12,573 nt of DNA from Alphaproteobacteria bacterium (lineage in GTDB: Bacteria; Pseudomonadota; Alphaproteobacteria; SHNJ01), in NCBI GenBank assembly GCA_947456345.1, contig CANGQU010000004.1, positions 1 to 12,573 of the forward strand. Direction: 5' to 3'. Below the pieces are notes generated by a model. The model did no database searches, had not been told where the DNA came from, and was given only the letters and a program-made list of their open reading frames with translations. Below, piece after piece: positions 6,136 to 12,573 of the stretch (positions within the stretch are counted from its first letter, which is position 1; each line of letters opens with the position of its first letter). The position numbers were made by a program, and so were the translations under genes.

Positions 6136-7802
6136 TGCGCATATCCACAATCACACGATGGCGGCGATGGGCGCGAACAAGGCGGCCCGGACTGGGGCGC
6201 TTTCGCCTGTCGCCTTTGACCAAACGCATTTTGGCCGTGAACGCCATTTCGCTGCTGGTGCTGTTGGCGGGGTTATTATATGTCGATCAATACCGCAAAA
6301 GCCTGTTACGCAACGAAATCGAAACCATGCAAAGCCAGGCGCGGCTATTGGCCGATGTGTTGGGCGAGGTGGCGTTCGAACAATCCGCCGACGGCCAAAC
6401 GCTGTTGCGCCCGCAAGCGACCCGCGATTTAATCCGCCGCATCCTGACCCCCAGCATGGTCAGGGCGCGGGTATTTGACCGCTTTGGTAATGTGATCGTC
6501 GACAGCCGCAGCTTGGGCGGGCGCAAAGGCCGCCGCAACAGCATCGTGCAAATCGAAACCTTGGACAGAAAGCAGCAGCGGCAGACAACGCCGCTACAGT
6601 TTTTGGGCGAGGCGCTGGACGAATTTGGCATGCAAACGGCCTGGTCGTGGCGGCGGCTGCCGGCTTATGTCGAATCCAATCCGACACGTGCCAAGGATTA
6701 TTCCGAAGTGATCCAGGCGATGGGCGGCGAGAGCGGCAGCATGGTGCGCCGCTTGGAAAACGAGGGTGATTTGATCCTGACCGTCGCCGTGCCGATCCAA
6801 CATTACCGCCAGGTACTTGGCGTGATGTTGGTCTCGAAAACAGGCGAGCATATCGAGGCGGTGATGGGCGAAATCTGGGCCGCCATTTTAAAAATATTTT
6901 TATTCGCACTGTTGGTCACCGCCGCCTTGTCGGTGTATTTGGCCAGCACCCTGTCGCGGCCGATTCTGCGCCTGGCCGATGCGGCCAAACGCATGCGGCA
7001 ATCGCGCAACCGCGCCATCGCCATCCCCGATCTTAGCCGCCGTCAGGATGAAATCGGCGAATTGTCGATTGCGCTGCGCGAATTGACCAGGGCGTTGTGG
7101 GACCGGCTGGATGCGATCGAACATTTCGCCGCCGATGTGGCGCATGAAATCAAAAATCCACTCAATTCCTTGCGCAGCGCGGTTGAAACCGCCGCCCGCA
7201 TCGCCGACCCCACAAAGCAAAAACAATTGCTGGCGATTATTTTGGATGATGTGCAGCGTCTGGATCGTTTGATTACCGATATTGCCGAAGCCTCGCGCGT
7301 CGATTCCGACATTTCCAAGGCCGACACTAAACATTTTGATGCCATCGAATTACTGGCGCAGATTATTGGCGCATACCGCCCTACCGCCTTGCAACGCCAG
7401 GTGCGCATTGAATTATTCGCCGATCCGACCGATACCTGCATGTTGAACGGCGTGCCCAGTCGGATGGTGCAGGTCGTACGCAATTTGTTAGATAACGCGC
7501 TGTCATTCTCCCCGCGCGATGGGGTGATCGGCGTGACCATGCAACCGATGCCTGGGCAATTACATATTGCCATCACCGATCAAGGGCCGGGTATCCCGCC
7601 GGATCGGTTGGATAAAATATTCGACCGGTTTTATACCGATCGTCCATCGGGCGAAAAATTCGGCCTGCATTCCGGCTTGGGCCTATCCATTTCGCGCCAA
7701 GTAATTGTGGCGATGGGCGGCACGTTGCAGGCGGAAAACATTATCGGGGCGGATGGCAAAATCACCGGTGCAAGGTTTATCATTACCTTGCCCAGGGCTT
7801 AG
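6135..7802 (+). CDS. chvG: ChvG-family sensor histidine kinase
   Basis: A 555-residue inner-membrane histidine kinase. In order: an Arg-rich cytoplasmic N-terminus, TM1 (about 32-51), a periplasmic sensor of about 195 residues, TM2 (about 248-270), a HAMP-like linker, and a DHp domain with HEIKNPL (phospho-accepting H337). The ATP-binding domain follows with its N box (RNLLDNA, 449-455), G1 (DQGPGIP, 482-488), F box (DRFY) and G2 (HSGLGLS, 512-518). All catalytic motifs are intact, so it should be active and phosphorylate the ChvI-type regulator encoded just upstream. I start at ATG 6135; a TTG directly before it at 6132 is less likely. There is no clear Shine-Dalgarno. A terminator begins 4 nt after the stop, so the operon seems to end here rather than running on into hprK. 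Confidence 0.92.
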   Translation: MRISTITRWRRWARTRRPGLGRFRLSPLTKRILAVNAISLLVLLAGLLYVDQYRKSLLRNEIETMQSQARLLADVLGEVAFEQSADGQTLLRPQATRDLIRRILTPSMVRARVFDRFGNVIVDSRSLGGRKGRRNSIVQIETLDRKQQRQTTPLQFLGEALDEFGMQTAWSWRRLPAYVESNPTRAKDYSEVIQAMGGESGSMVRRLENEGDLILTVAVPIQHYRQVLGVMLVSKTGEHIEAVMGEIWAAILKIFLFALLVTAALSVYLASTLSRPILRLADAAKRMRQSRNRAIAIPDLSRRQDEIGELSIALRELTRALWDRLDAIEHFAADVAHEIKNPLNSLRSAVETAARIADPTKQKQLLAIILDDVQRLDRLITDIAEASRVDSDISKADTKHFDAIELLAQIIGAYRPTALQRQVRIELFADPTDTCMLNGVPSRMVQVVRNLLDNALSFSPRDGVIGVTMQPMPGQLHIAITDQGPGIPPDRLDKIFDRFYTDRPSGEKFGLHSGLGLSISRQVIVAMGGTLQAENIIGADGKITGARFIITLPRA

Positions 7803-7806
7803 CGCC

Positions 7807-7826
7807 AAACCAAGGCTGGTTTTTTT
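7807..7826 (+). terminator. Rho-independent terminator after chvG
   Basis: AAACCA (7807-7812) pairs with TGGTTT (7817-7822) around an AGGC loop and runs into seven consecutive T (7820-7826). The stem is short and weak, but position and T-run fit a terminator. It would separate chvIG transcription from the EIIA gene. Confidence 0.6.
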
Positions 7827-7861
7827 ACATCTTCTAGGTTAGAGTTGGTTTCTATAAACTG

Positions 7862-7882
7862 CACCCTAACCCCCATAATAAA
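7862..7882 (+). other. C-rich intergenic motif, copy 2 (at the EIIA start)
   Basis: This is the partner of 5289-5309, with 18 of 21 matches and a shared exact ACCCCCATAAT. It ends 4 nt before the EIIA ATG, where a ribosome site would normally be; no Shine-Dalgarno is visible. It might be a binding site or part of a simple-sequence family of intergenic motifs. Confidence 0.35.
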
Positions 7883-7886
7883 AATC

Positions 7887-8288
7887 ATGATCGGCATTGT
7901 TATCGTCGCCCACGGCAATCTGGCTCAGGAATTCATCACCGTGCTGACGCAAATCGTCGGCCCGCAAGACGCCATCGCTGCCGTCGGCATGCTGCCGGCC
8001 GACAATATGGAAGAGCGCCGGATTGAGATCAGCAAACAGATCGAGGCAACCGATCAAGGCAACGGCGTCATCGTCTTGACCGATATGTTTGGCGGCACGC
8101 CGTCCAATTTGGCCATTTCACTGCTGGAAAAACGCAATATCGAGGTGATCGCGGGCCTGAATTTGCCGATGCTGATCAAATTGGCGGGATTGCGCAACAC
8201 GGCCGATATGAAGACCGCGGTGCGCGAAACCCAAGAAGCTGGTCGCCGTTATATCCATGTCGCCTCGCAGATTTTAGGGGCGGCGTAA
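7887..8288 (+). CDS. manX: PTS EIIA component, mannose/fructose (ManX-like) family
   Basis: A 133-residue stand-alone EIIA of the mannose family. It starts MIGIVIVAHG, with the phospho-accepting His at H9, and carries the family's TDMFGGTPSN (65-74). Alphaproteobacteria use such EIIA proteins with HPr and an EI-type enzyme as a regulatory phosphate relay, usually without a sugar permease; no EIIB/EIIC gene is visible here. I chose ATG 7887, which gives the standard N-terminus; a TTG at 7845 would add 14 unlikely residues. There is no Shine-Dalgarno. A TATAAA (7853-7858) could be a -10 box, with no good -35. The HPr gene is 414 nt downstream instead of adjacent, because a GIY-YIG gene and a palindromic repeat lie between. 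Confidence 0.93.
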   Translation: MIGIVIVAHGNLAQEFITVLTQIVGPQDAIAAVGMLPADNMEERRIEISKQIEATDQGNGVIVLTDMFGGTPSNLAISLLEKRNIEVIAGLNLPMLIKLAGLRNTADMKTAVRETQEAGRRYIHVASQILGAA

Positions 8289-8322
8289 GACCAGTTACGG
8301 TTGACGGTTTTGTGATCAACTT

Positions 8323-8610
8323 ATGAAAAAAGGTTATGTGTATATACTGGCCAGCAAAAAGAATGGGACCTTGTATGTGGGCGTTACCAATGATTTGATA
8401 CGGCGAGTTTATGAACACCAACATGCTTTGGTCGATGGTTTTACCAAACGCTACAAAGTTAAAGTCTTGGTTTATTTCGAAATCCATGATTCCATCGAAG
8501 CCGCAATTCAACGCGAGCGAAACATCAAAGAGTGGAAAAGACCCTGGAAAATCGATTTGATCGAGAAAGATAACAAAGATTGGTTAGACCTTTATCCCAC
8601 TCTGTTCTAA
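8323..8610 (+). CDS. Small GIY-YIG family protein (predicted endonuclease domain)
   Basis: The 95-residue product is a single GIY-YIG domain of the small COG2827 (YhbQ-like) type. The motif appears as VYI (6-8) and YVG (18-20), with a conserved Arg at 27/28 (LIRRVYEH), the probable catalytic Glu at E65 (QRERNIKEWKR), and a basic C-terminal part. Such proteins are predicted nucleases whose role is mostly unknown. The gene is visibly more A/T-rich than the flanking PTS genes and has no Shine-Dalgarno. A bipartite palindromic repeat begins 8 nt after its stop. EIIA and HPr genes are usually neighbours, so this gene and the repeat look like an inserted cassette; that is inference from gene order and composition. 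No transposase or terminal repeats are seen. Confidence 0.88.
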   Translation: MKKGYVYILASKKNGTLYVGVTNDLIRRVYEHQHALVDGFTKRYKVKVLVYFEIHDSIEAAIQRERNIKEWKRPWKIDLIEKDNKDWLDLYPTLF

Positions 8611-8617
8611 GAATGAT

Positions 8618-8682
8618 GTCATACCGGCGCAAGCCGGTATCCATAGAATCTAACCATGGACCCCGGCTTTCGCCGGGGTGAC
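8618..8682. repeat. Bipartite palindromic (REP-like) repeat element
   Basis: Two perfect 8-bp hairpins stand in tandem: ATACCGGC-GCAA-GCCGGTAT (8621-8640) and ACCCCGGC-TTTC-GCCGGGGT (8660-8679). Flanks GTCAT (8618-8622) and GTGAC (8678-8682) make the whole 65-bp block roughly symmetric. Translated on the minus strand it gives the 'HPGESRGP...DTGLRRYD' string that often appears in spurious annotations of proteobacterial genomes, which points to a dispersed repeat family. It lies between the GIY-YIG gene and the HPr gene, ending 20 nt before the HPr ATG. Confidence 0.85.
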
Positions 8683-8702
8683 AAACGCATAAAAAATTGA
8701 GC

Positions 8703-8978
8703 ATGCACAACAACCACACCAAAACCGTCATCATCACCAATCAACGCGGGCTGCATGCCCGGGCGGCAGCGAAATTCGTGCAAATGGCCGAAAAATTCAC
8801 ATCCAAAATCACCGTCCAGCACAAGGATATCGGCGTATGCGGTAAATCGATCTTGGATTTGCTGCTGCTGGCCGCCAGCCCGGGCAGCACGATTGCCATC
8901 ACCGCCGACGGGGCGGATGCGGCCCAGGCCCTAGCTGCGTTGAGCGATCTGGTCGAGCAGAAATTCGGGGAAGAATAG
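8703..8978 (+). CDS. ptsH: HPr phosphocarrier protein
   Basis: A 91-residue HPr that passes phosphate from EI to EIIA. The active-site histidine is H18 in RGLHARAA, and the region of the regulatory serine is CGKSILDLLLLAASPG, with S49 equivalent to Ser46 of classical HPr. So the target for HPr kinase/phosphorylase is kept, although no hprK gene is found in the neighbourhood. The usual 'SIMGLMML' stretch of alphaproteobacterial HPr reads SILDLLLL here. I use ATG 8703; a TTG at 8697 in the same frame is an alternative. No Shine-Dalgarno is visible, and the 5' region is the palindromic repeat. A heptad array follows, then ahcY. Confidence 0.93.
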   Translation: MHNNHTKTVIITNQRGLHARAAAKFVQMAEKFTSKITVQHKDIGVCGKSILDLLLLAASPGSTIAITADGADAAQALAALSDLVEQKFGEE

Positions 8979-8999
8979 TTTTTATTTCTCGCCATCCTA

Positions 9000-9034
9000 T
9001 ACGCTGTACGCTATACGCTATACGCTATACGCTT
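9000..9034. repeat. Tandem heptamer array between HPr and ahcY genes
   Basis: Five head-to-tail 7-bp units: TACGCTG, three times TACGCTA, then TACGCTT. The array ends 16 nt before the ahcY Shine-Dalgarno (GGAG, 9051-9054). Like the array at 4441-4487, the units are heptamers starting with TA. The period of 7 is not a multiple of 3, and no protein is encoded. Confidence 0.85.
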
Positions 9035-9060
9035 CTACCCCATAACACCCGGAGCAAACT

Positions 9061-10374
9061 ATGTCCCACCCCGCCATTAAATCCGCCACCACCGATTATA
9101 AAGTAGCTGACATCAAATTGGCCGAATGGGGCCGCAAAGAAATTTCGATCGCCGAATCCGAAATGCCGGGCTTGATGGCGCTGCGCGAAGAATACGGCAA
9201 ATCGCAGCCGTTGCGCGGCGCACGTATCGTCGGTTGCTTGCACATGACCATTCAAACCGCCGTGCTGATTGAAACCTTGACCGCGCTGGGCGCATCGGTG
9301 CGCTGGTCGTCGTGCAACATTTTCTCCACCCAGGATCAAGCCGCGGCGGCGATTGCCGCCACCGGCGTGCCGGTGTTCGCTTGGAAAGGCGAGAGCGAAC
9401 AAGAATACGAATGGTGCATCGAGCAAACCATCCAAGGGCCAAATGGCTGGTCGCCCAACATGATTTTGGATGATGGCGGCGATTTGACCCGCATCATGCA
9501 CGAAAAATATCCGCAATTGATGAAGGATATCCGCGGCGTGTCCGAGGAAACGACCACTGGCGTCCACCGTCTGCATGAAATGGAGAAAAAGGGCAAACTG
9601 GTTGTCCCCGCGATCAACGTCAACGATTCGGTGACCAAATCCAAATTCGACAATTTGTACGGCTGCCGCGAATCGCTGGTGGACGGCATTAAACGCGCCA
9701 CCGACGTGATGCTGGCCGGCAAGGTTGGCGTAGTGCTTGGTTTCGGCGATGTGGGCAAGGGTTCGGCGGCGGGCTTGCGCTCCCAAGGTGCCCGCGTCAT
9801 CGTCACCGAAATCGATCCCATTTGCGCGCTGCAAGCGGCGATGGAAGGTTATCAGGTACTCACCATGGAACAGGCCGCGCCGTTGGGCGATGTGTTCGTT
9901 ACCGCCACCGGCAATTTGGATGTGATCACGCTCGATCACATGCGCGCCATGAAAGACCGGGCAATTGTGTGCAATATCGGCCATTTCGACAACGAAATCC
10001 AAATCGCCAGCTTGCAAAACATGAAATGGAACGAGATCAAACCCCAAGTGGACGAAGTAACCTTCCCCGATGGCAAACGCTTGATCGTTCTGGCCAAGGG
10101 CCGCCTGGTAAACCTGGGCTGCGCTACCGGTCATCCCAGCTTTGTGATGTCCACATCCTTTAGCAACCAAGTTTTGGCGCAAATCGAATTGTGGAATAAC
10201 CACAAATCGTATCAAAACAAAGTATACAAATTGCCCAAACATTTGGATGAAAAAGTCGCCCGTCTGCATTTGGCAAAATTGGGCGTGCATTTAACCGAAT
10301 TGAGCAAATCACAAGCCGAATATCTGGGCGTTGCCCAGGAAGGGCCTTTCAAACCGGAGGCGTATCGGTACTAG
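9061..10374 (+). CDS. ahcY: S-adenosylhomocysteine hydrolase
   Basis: A 437-residue cytosolic enzyme that splits S-adenosylhomocysteine into adenosine and homocysteine, relieving inhibition of methyltransferases in the activated methyl cycle. Visible: H61 in CLHMT, the DDGGDLT loop (137-143), the substrate/NAD region [19 protein letters not shown] (188-206, with K193 and D197), the NAD-binding [10 protein letters not shown] (227-236), NIGHFDNE, and the conserved C-terminal FKPEAYRY. Length and ends are normal. A strong GGAG sits 6 nt ahead of the ATG. A terminator follows 23 nt after the stop. I do not recognise an SAH riboswitch in the 82-bp leader. Its place after the PTS genes and before the DivL-like gene follows the alphaproteobacterial order. 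Confidence 0.97.
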   Translation: MSHPAIKSATTDYKVADIKLAEWGRKEISIAESEMPGLMALREEYGKSQPLRGARIVGCLHMTIQTAVLIETLTALGASVRWSSCNIFSTQDQAAAAIAATGVPVFAWKGESEQEYEWCIEQTIQGPNGWSPNMILDDGGDLTRIMHEKYPQLMKDIRGVSEETTTGVHRLHEMEKKGKLVVPAINVNDSVTKSKFDNLYGCRESLVDGIKRATDVMLAGKVGVVLGFGDVGKGSAAGLRSQGARVIVTEIDPICALQAAMEGYQVLTMEQAAPLGDVFVTATGNLDVITLDHMRAMKDRAIVCNIGHFDNEIQIASLQNMKWNEIKPQVDEVTFPDGKRLIVLAKGRLVNLGCATGHPSFVMSTSFSNQVLAQIELWNNHKSYQNKVYKLPKHLDEKVARLHLAKLGVHLTELSKSQAEYLGVAQEGPFKPEAYRY

Positions 10375-10397
10375 GTCCCGTATAGCCTCACTGCGAC

Positions 10398-10428
10398 AAA
10401 GCGGGCGGATTTTCCGCCCGCTTTTTTT
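10398..10428 (+). terminator. Rho-independent terminator after ahcY
   Basis: A perfect 12-bp stem, AAAGCGGGCGGA (10398-10409) with TCCGCCCGCTTT (10413-10424), has a TTT loop and extra T to 10428. It is the strongest plus-strand terminator in the window and ends ahcY transcription before the divL-like gene. Confidence 0.93.
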
Positions 10429-10524
10429 GCGGCCATCGGCCAAGTTTCGGCACATACCACTACTCGCCAACCAATTACCGCCCCTATCCGCGCAACCCCT
10501 TGCCCCGATACAGGGGGTATGGTC

Positions 10525-10530
10525 TATAAT
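10525..10530 (+). promoter_or_regulatory. Consensus -10 box giving a leaderless divL transcript
   Basis: A perfect TATAAT lies 7 nt before the ATG at 10538. Transcription normally starts about 7 nt after the -10 box, so the mRNA should begin at or within a base or two of the ATG. The -35 is poor: TTGCCC at 10500-10505 with a 19-nt spacer. There is no room for, and no sign of, a Shine-Dalgarno. Confidence 0.5.
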
Positions 10531-10537
10531 CAACGGC

Positions 10538-12573
10538 ATGAATCTGGTGATTGAACCCGCGCATTTACTGATTGGCGGCGCTTTGGGCGCTAGTATATCG
10601 GGTTTGGTTTTTTGGGGCTTGTACCGCTTTAATTGGGCGGGGCGGTTGCAAAAAGCGCAATCCCGGCTAAACTATTTAGAAAAATCCGCCCGTCTGCTCG
10701 AAGCCAGCATCAATCAGCACAGCGACGGCGTGCTGCTCTGGCCCGCCGATAGCAGCGACGAAGTCGCCTCGCGGCAATTGCATGAAATTTTGAACATCCC
10801 GCTGTCGATGCGCAAAGTGGGCCTGATCGACGTGCTGAATTTATTCGATGGCTCGGCCCGTTTGGAATTGGATTCGCATGTCCGTGGCCTGCGCGCCAAT
10901 GGCGAGGGTTTTCGTTTAACTGTCACCAGCCAGCGCAGCAAGCGCAGTTTCGGCATAACCGGCCAACGCCTGTTAAGCGAAAAAGGCATGTATTTGGGCG
11001 ACATTCTGCGCCTGCGCGACCGCACCGATGAATTGACTGAACAATCGCGCTTGCAGTCCGAGGTGAAAACGCTGGGCGCCGAGGCGCGCCGATTGCGCGA
11101 TGTGTTCGACACCTTGCCGATCCCGATCTGGCAGCGCGCCAATGATCTGAGCATCGTTTATTGCAACAAGGCCTATAAGCACGCGGTCGAGGGCGATCCG
11201 ACCCAGGCACAGGCGCATATTGCGAAAAAATTCGAAATCGCCGCCGGCGCTTTGGGCGCGGATGGCCGGGCATTGGCGCAAAAAGCCGCCAACACCAACA
11301 AAGCGCTGAGCGAAAAACATTACATCGTCATGGGCGGCAGCCGCCGTCTGGTCGAATTGCATGAAATCCCCCTTAGCGGCAACAGTATTGCGGGCGGCTT
11401 GGCAGGCTGCGCGTTGGATTATTCGCTGTTGGATGAAACCAAGCGCGAGCTGGAACGCCAAGACACCGCCCAGGGCGATTTGCTGGAAACATTGGATTCG
11501 GCCATTGCGATTTTCGGCACCGACCGCCGCCTGCGGTTTTACAACACGGCGCTGGCCGAATTGATGAAGCTCGAGGCGACATGGCTCAATACCAAACCCG
11601 ATTTGGGCGAAGTGATCGAGGCAATGCGTGAACGCCGCCAATTGCCAGAAGCCGCCAATTTCCCCGAATATAAAAAATCCTGGCTGGATTTGTTTACAAC
11701 GCTGATCGAGCCGCGCGACGAGCTGTTGCACCTGCCAGATGGCCGCACCTGGCGCTGGAATACCTCACCGCACCCGTTGGGTGGCCTCGTGTTTATTTTC
11801 GACGATGTCACTGATCGCTACCGACTCGAGGCATCGCATAACATGCTATCCGCCGTGCAGCGGGAAACCATCGATAATCTATACGAAGCCGTGGCCGTGT
11901 TCGGCGCGGATGGGCGGTTAAAACTGCACAATCCGGAATTTTTAAAACTATGGCAGATCGCGCCAACGCAGGTCGAGAACGAACCGCATCTATCCGAAGT
12001 GTTCGGCAATACCCAGCAATATTTCACCAGCCCCCAGGCCTGGACCGATTTCAAGGTACGCCTGTTGCAGCGTTTGAACAACCACGACGCTGATAGCGGG
12101 CGAATGGAACGCGCGGACAACACCGTATTATCCTATTCCATCGTACCGCTGCCCGATGGCGGATCGTTATTTTCCTATGTCAACGTCACCGATTCGGTGA
12201 ATATCGAAAAAGCCTTGGTTGAACGCACCCGCGCCCTCGAAGCCGCCGATCAATTGAAATCCGAATTCATCGCCAACGTGTCGTATGGGTTGCGCGCGCC
12301 CTTGACCTCGATCATCGGTTTTGGCGAGATTTTACAGAACAATTATTTCGGCACTCTGAACGCCAAACAGGCGGAGTATACGGGTGGCATCCTCGAAGCG
12401 TCGCAAAAATTGCTGAACCTGATCAACGATATTTTGGATTTGGCGACCATCGAGGCGGGGTACATGACCCTGCAAAACAGCTCGTTCGATATTCACGCTA
12501 TGTTGACTTCGGTGATCAATTATGTGCGCGACCGCGCCGCCAACCAGGGTTTAGAATTGGCATTCGATTGCCC
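10538..12573 (+). CDS. divL: DivL-like tyrosine pseudokinase (multi-PAS sensor), C-terminus cut off
   Basis: The frame is open from ATG 10538 to the right edge (678 residues seen). One N-terminal membrane helix (about 8-28) is followed by four PAS-like modules, at about 50-150, 185-300, 315-425 and 440-550, and a DHp domain from about 565. The phosphorylation motif reads NVSYGLRAPLTS: Tyr583 stands where histidine kinases have the phospho-accepting His. This Tyr, the one-helix/four-PAS layout and the position after ahcY fit DivL, the essential Caulobacter cell-cycle protein that binds DivK~P and modulates CckA. Unusually, the +1 acidic residue is Gly584 and the +4 Thr/Asn is Ala587, so neither kinase nor phosphatase chemistry by the normal route seems possible. 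The ATPase domain lies beyond the window. A diverged PAS histidine kinase with a chance His-to-Tyr change is the alternative. Confidence 0.85.
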   Translation, partial: MNLVIEPAHLLIGGALGASISGLVFWGLYRFNWAGRLQKAQSRLNYLEKSARLLEASINQHSDGVLLWPADSSDEVASRQLHEILNIPLSMRKVGLIDVLNLFDGSARLELDSHVRGLRANGEGFRLTVTSQRSKRSFGITGQRLLSEKGMYLGDILRLRDRTDELTEQSRLQSEVKTLGAEARRLRDVFDTLPIPIWQRANDLSIVYCNKAYKHAVEGDPTQAQAHIAKKFEIAAGALGADGRALAQKAANTNKALSEKHYIVMGGSRRLVELHEIPLSGNSIAGGLAGCALDYSLLDETKRELERQDTAQGDLLETLDSAIAIFGTDRRLRFYNTALAELMKLEATWLNTKPDLGEVIEAMRERRQLPEAANFPEYKKSWLDLFTTLIEPRDELLHLPDGRTWRWNTSPHPLGGLVFIFDDVTDRYRLEASHNMLSAVQRETIDNLYEAVAVFGADGRLKLHNPEFLKLWQIAPTQVENEPHLSEVFGNTQQYFTSPQAWTDFKVRLLQRLNNHDADSGRMERADNTVLSYSIVPLPDGGSLFSYVNVTDSVNIEKALVERTRALEAADQLKSEFIANVSYGLRAPLTSIIGFGEILQNNYFGTLNAKQAEYTGGILEASQKLLNLINDILDLATIEAGYMTLQNSSFDIHAMLTSVINYVRDRAANQGLELAFDC

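Noticed and set aside
8618..8682. Rho-independent terminator after the GIY-YIG gene
   Set aside because: The hairpins are GC-rich but have no following T-run, and the sequence matches a dispersed palindromic repeat better.
8525..8740. Minus-strand frame containing HPGESRGP and DTGLRRYD
   Set aside because: These strings are translation of the palindromic repeat, a familiar source of false proteins; the rest is antisense to the GIY-YIG gene.
9000..9034. CRISPR-like array
   Set aside because: Units are only 7 bp with no spacers; it is a simple tandem repeat.
8979..9060. SAH riboswitch upstream of ahcY
   Set aside because: The 82-bp gap is mostly the heptamer array; I could not recognise the conserved SAH riboswitch core.
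9025..10290. 421-residue minus-strand frame opposite ahcY
   Set aside because: Long, but His/Gln/Gly-rich without any recognisable domain. It mirrors the codon bias of ahcY, which is a certain gene on the other strand.
10309..10539. 76-residue minus-strand frame between ahcY and the divL-like gene
   Set aside because: It runs through the strong ahcY terminator and overlaps the ahcY 3' end; composition reflects those elements.
10973..11731. 252-residue minus-strand frame opposite the divL-like gene
   Set aside because: Antisense shadow of the PAS modules; no start signals or domains, and the plus-strand frame is open across the whole region.

Overview
The window looks like chromosome of a free-living-type alphaproteobacterium. 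The main evidence is the order ChvI response regulator, ChvG sensor kinase, PTS EIIA (mannose/fructose type), HPr, S-adenosylhomocysteine hydrolase (AhcY), DivL-like tyrosine pseudokinase, which is an alphaproteobacterial neighbourhood. GC is moderate. I cannot name the genus. No rRNA, tRNA, CRISPR array or transposase is visible.

Left part (1-4104), read on the minus strand: a type II secretion/pseudopilus cluster in the order gspH, gspG, gspE, gspF. It is tightly packed (17 and 15 nt gaps, then a 1-nt overlap) and a promoter is predicted before gspH. After a 169-bp gap with its own candidate promoter, a truncated exported protein runs off the left edge. Its first residues resemble the start of a GspC/PilP-type domain.

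Middle (4109-5161): a small exported protein of unknown function on the plus strand faces a Ser/Thr-rich exported protein with two Yx[FWY]xxD motifs on the minus strand. A strong bidirectional terminator separates them, preceded by an unusual inverted array of TA-starting heptamers.

Right part (5406-12573), all on the plus strand: chvI and chvG, closed by a terminator; then a regulatory PTS branch (EIIA and HPr) split by a GIY-YIG protein and a bipartite palindromic repeat; then ahcY with its own terminator; then a divL-like gene that is open at the right edge. The HPr kinase gene (hprK) that normally sits between chvG and the EIIA gene is absent, although the HPr keeps the Ser that HprK phosphorylates. 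The DivL-like protein has Tyr in place of the phospho-accepting His and also lacks the usual acidic residue at +1 and Thr/Asn at +4.

The most notable points are the missing hprK, the GIY-YIG/palindrome cassette inside the PTS gene pair, the extra-degenerate DivL dimerisation motif, the leaderless-looking divL start, and a set of intergenic heptad and C-rich simple-sequence motifs. I see no clear evidence of a wholly new multi-gene system.
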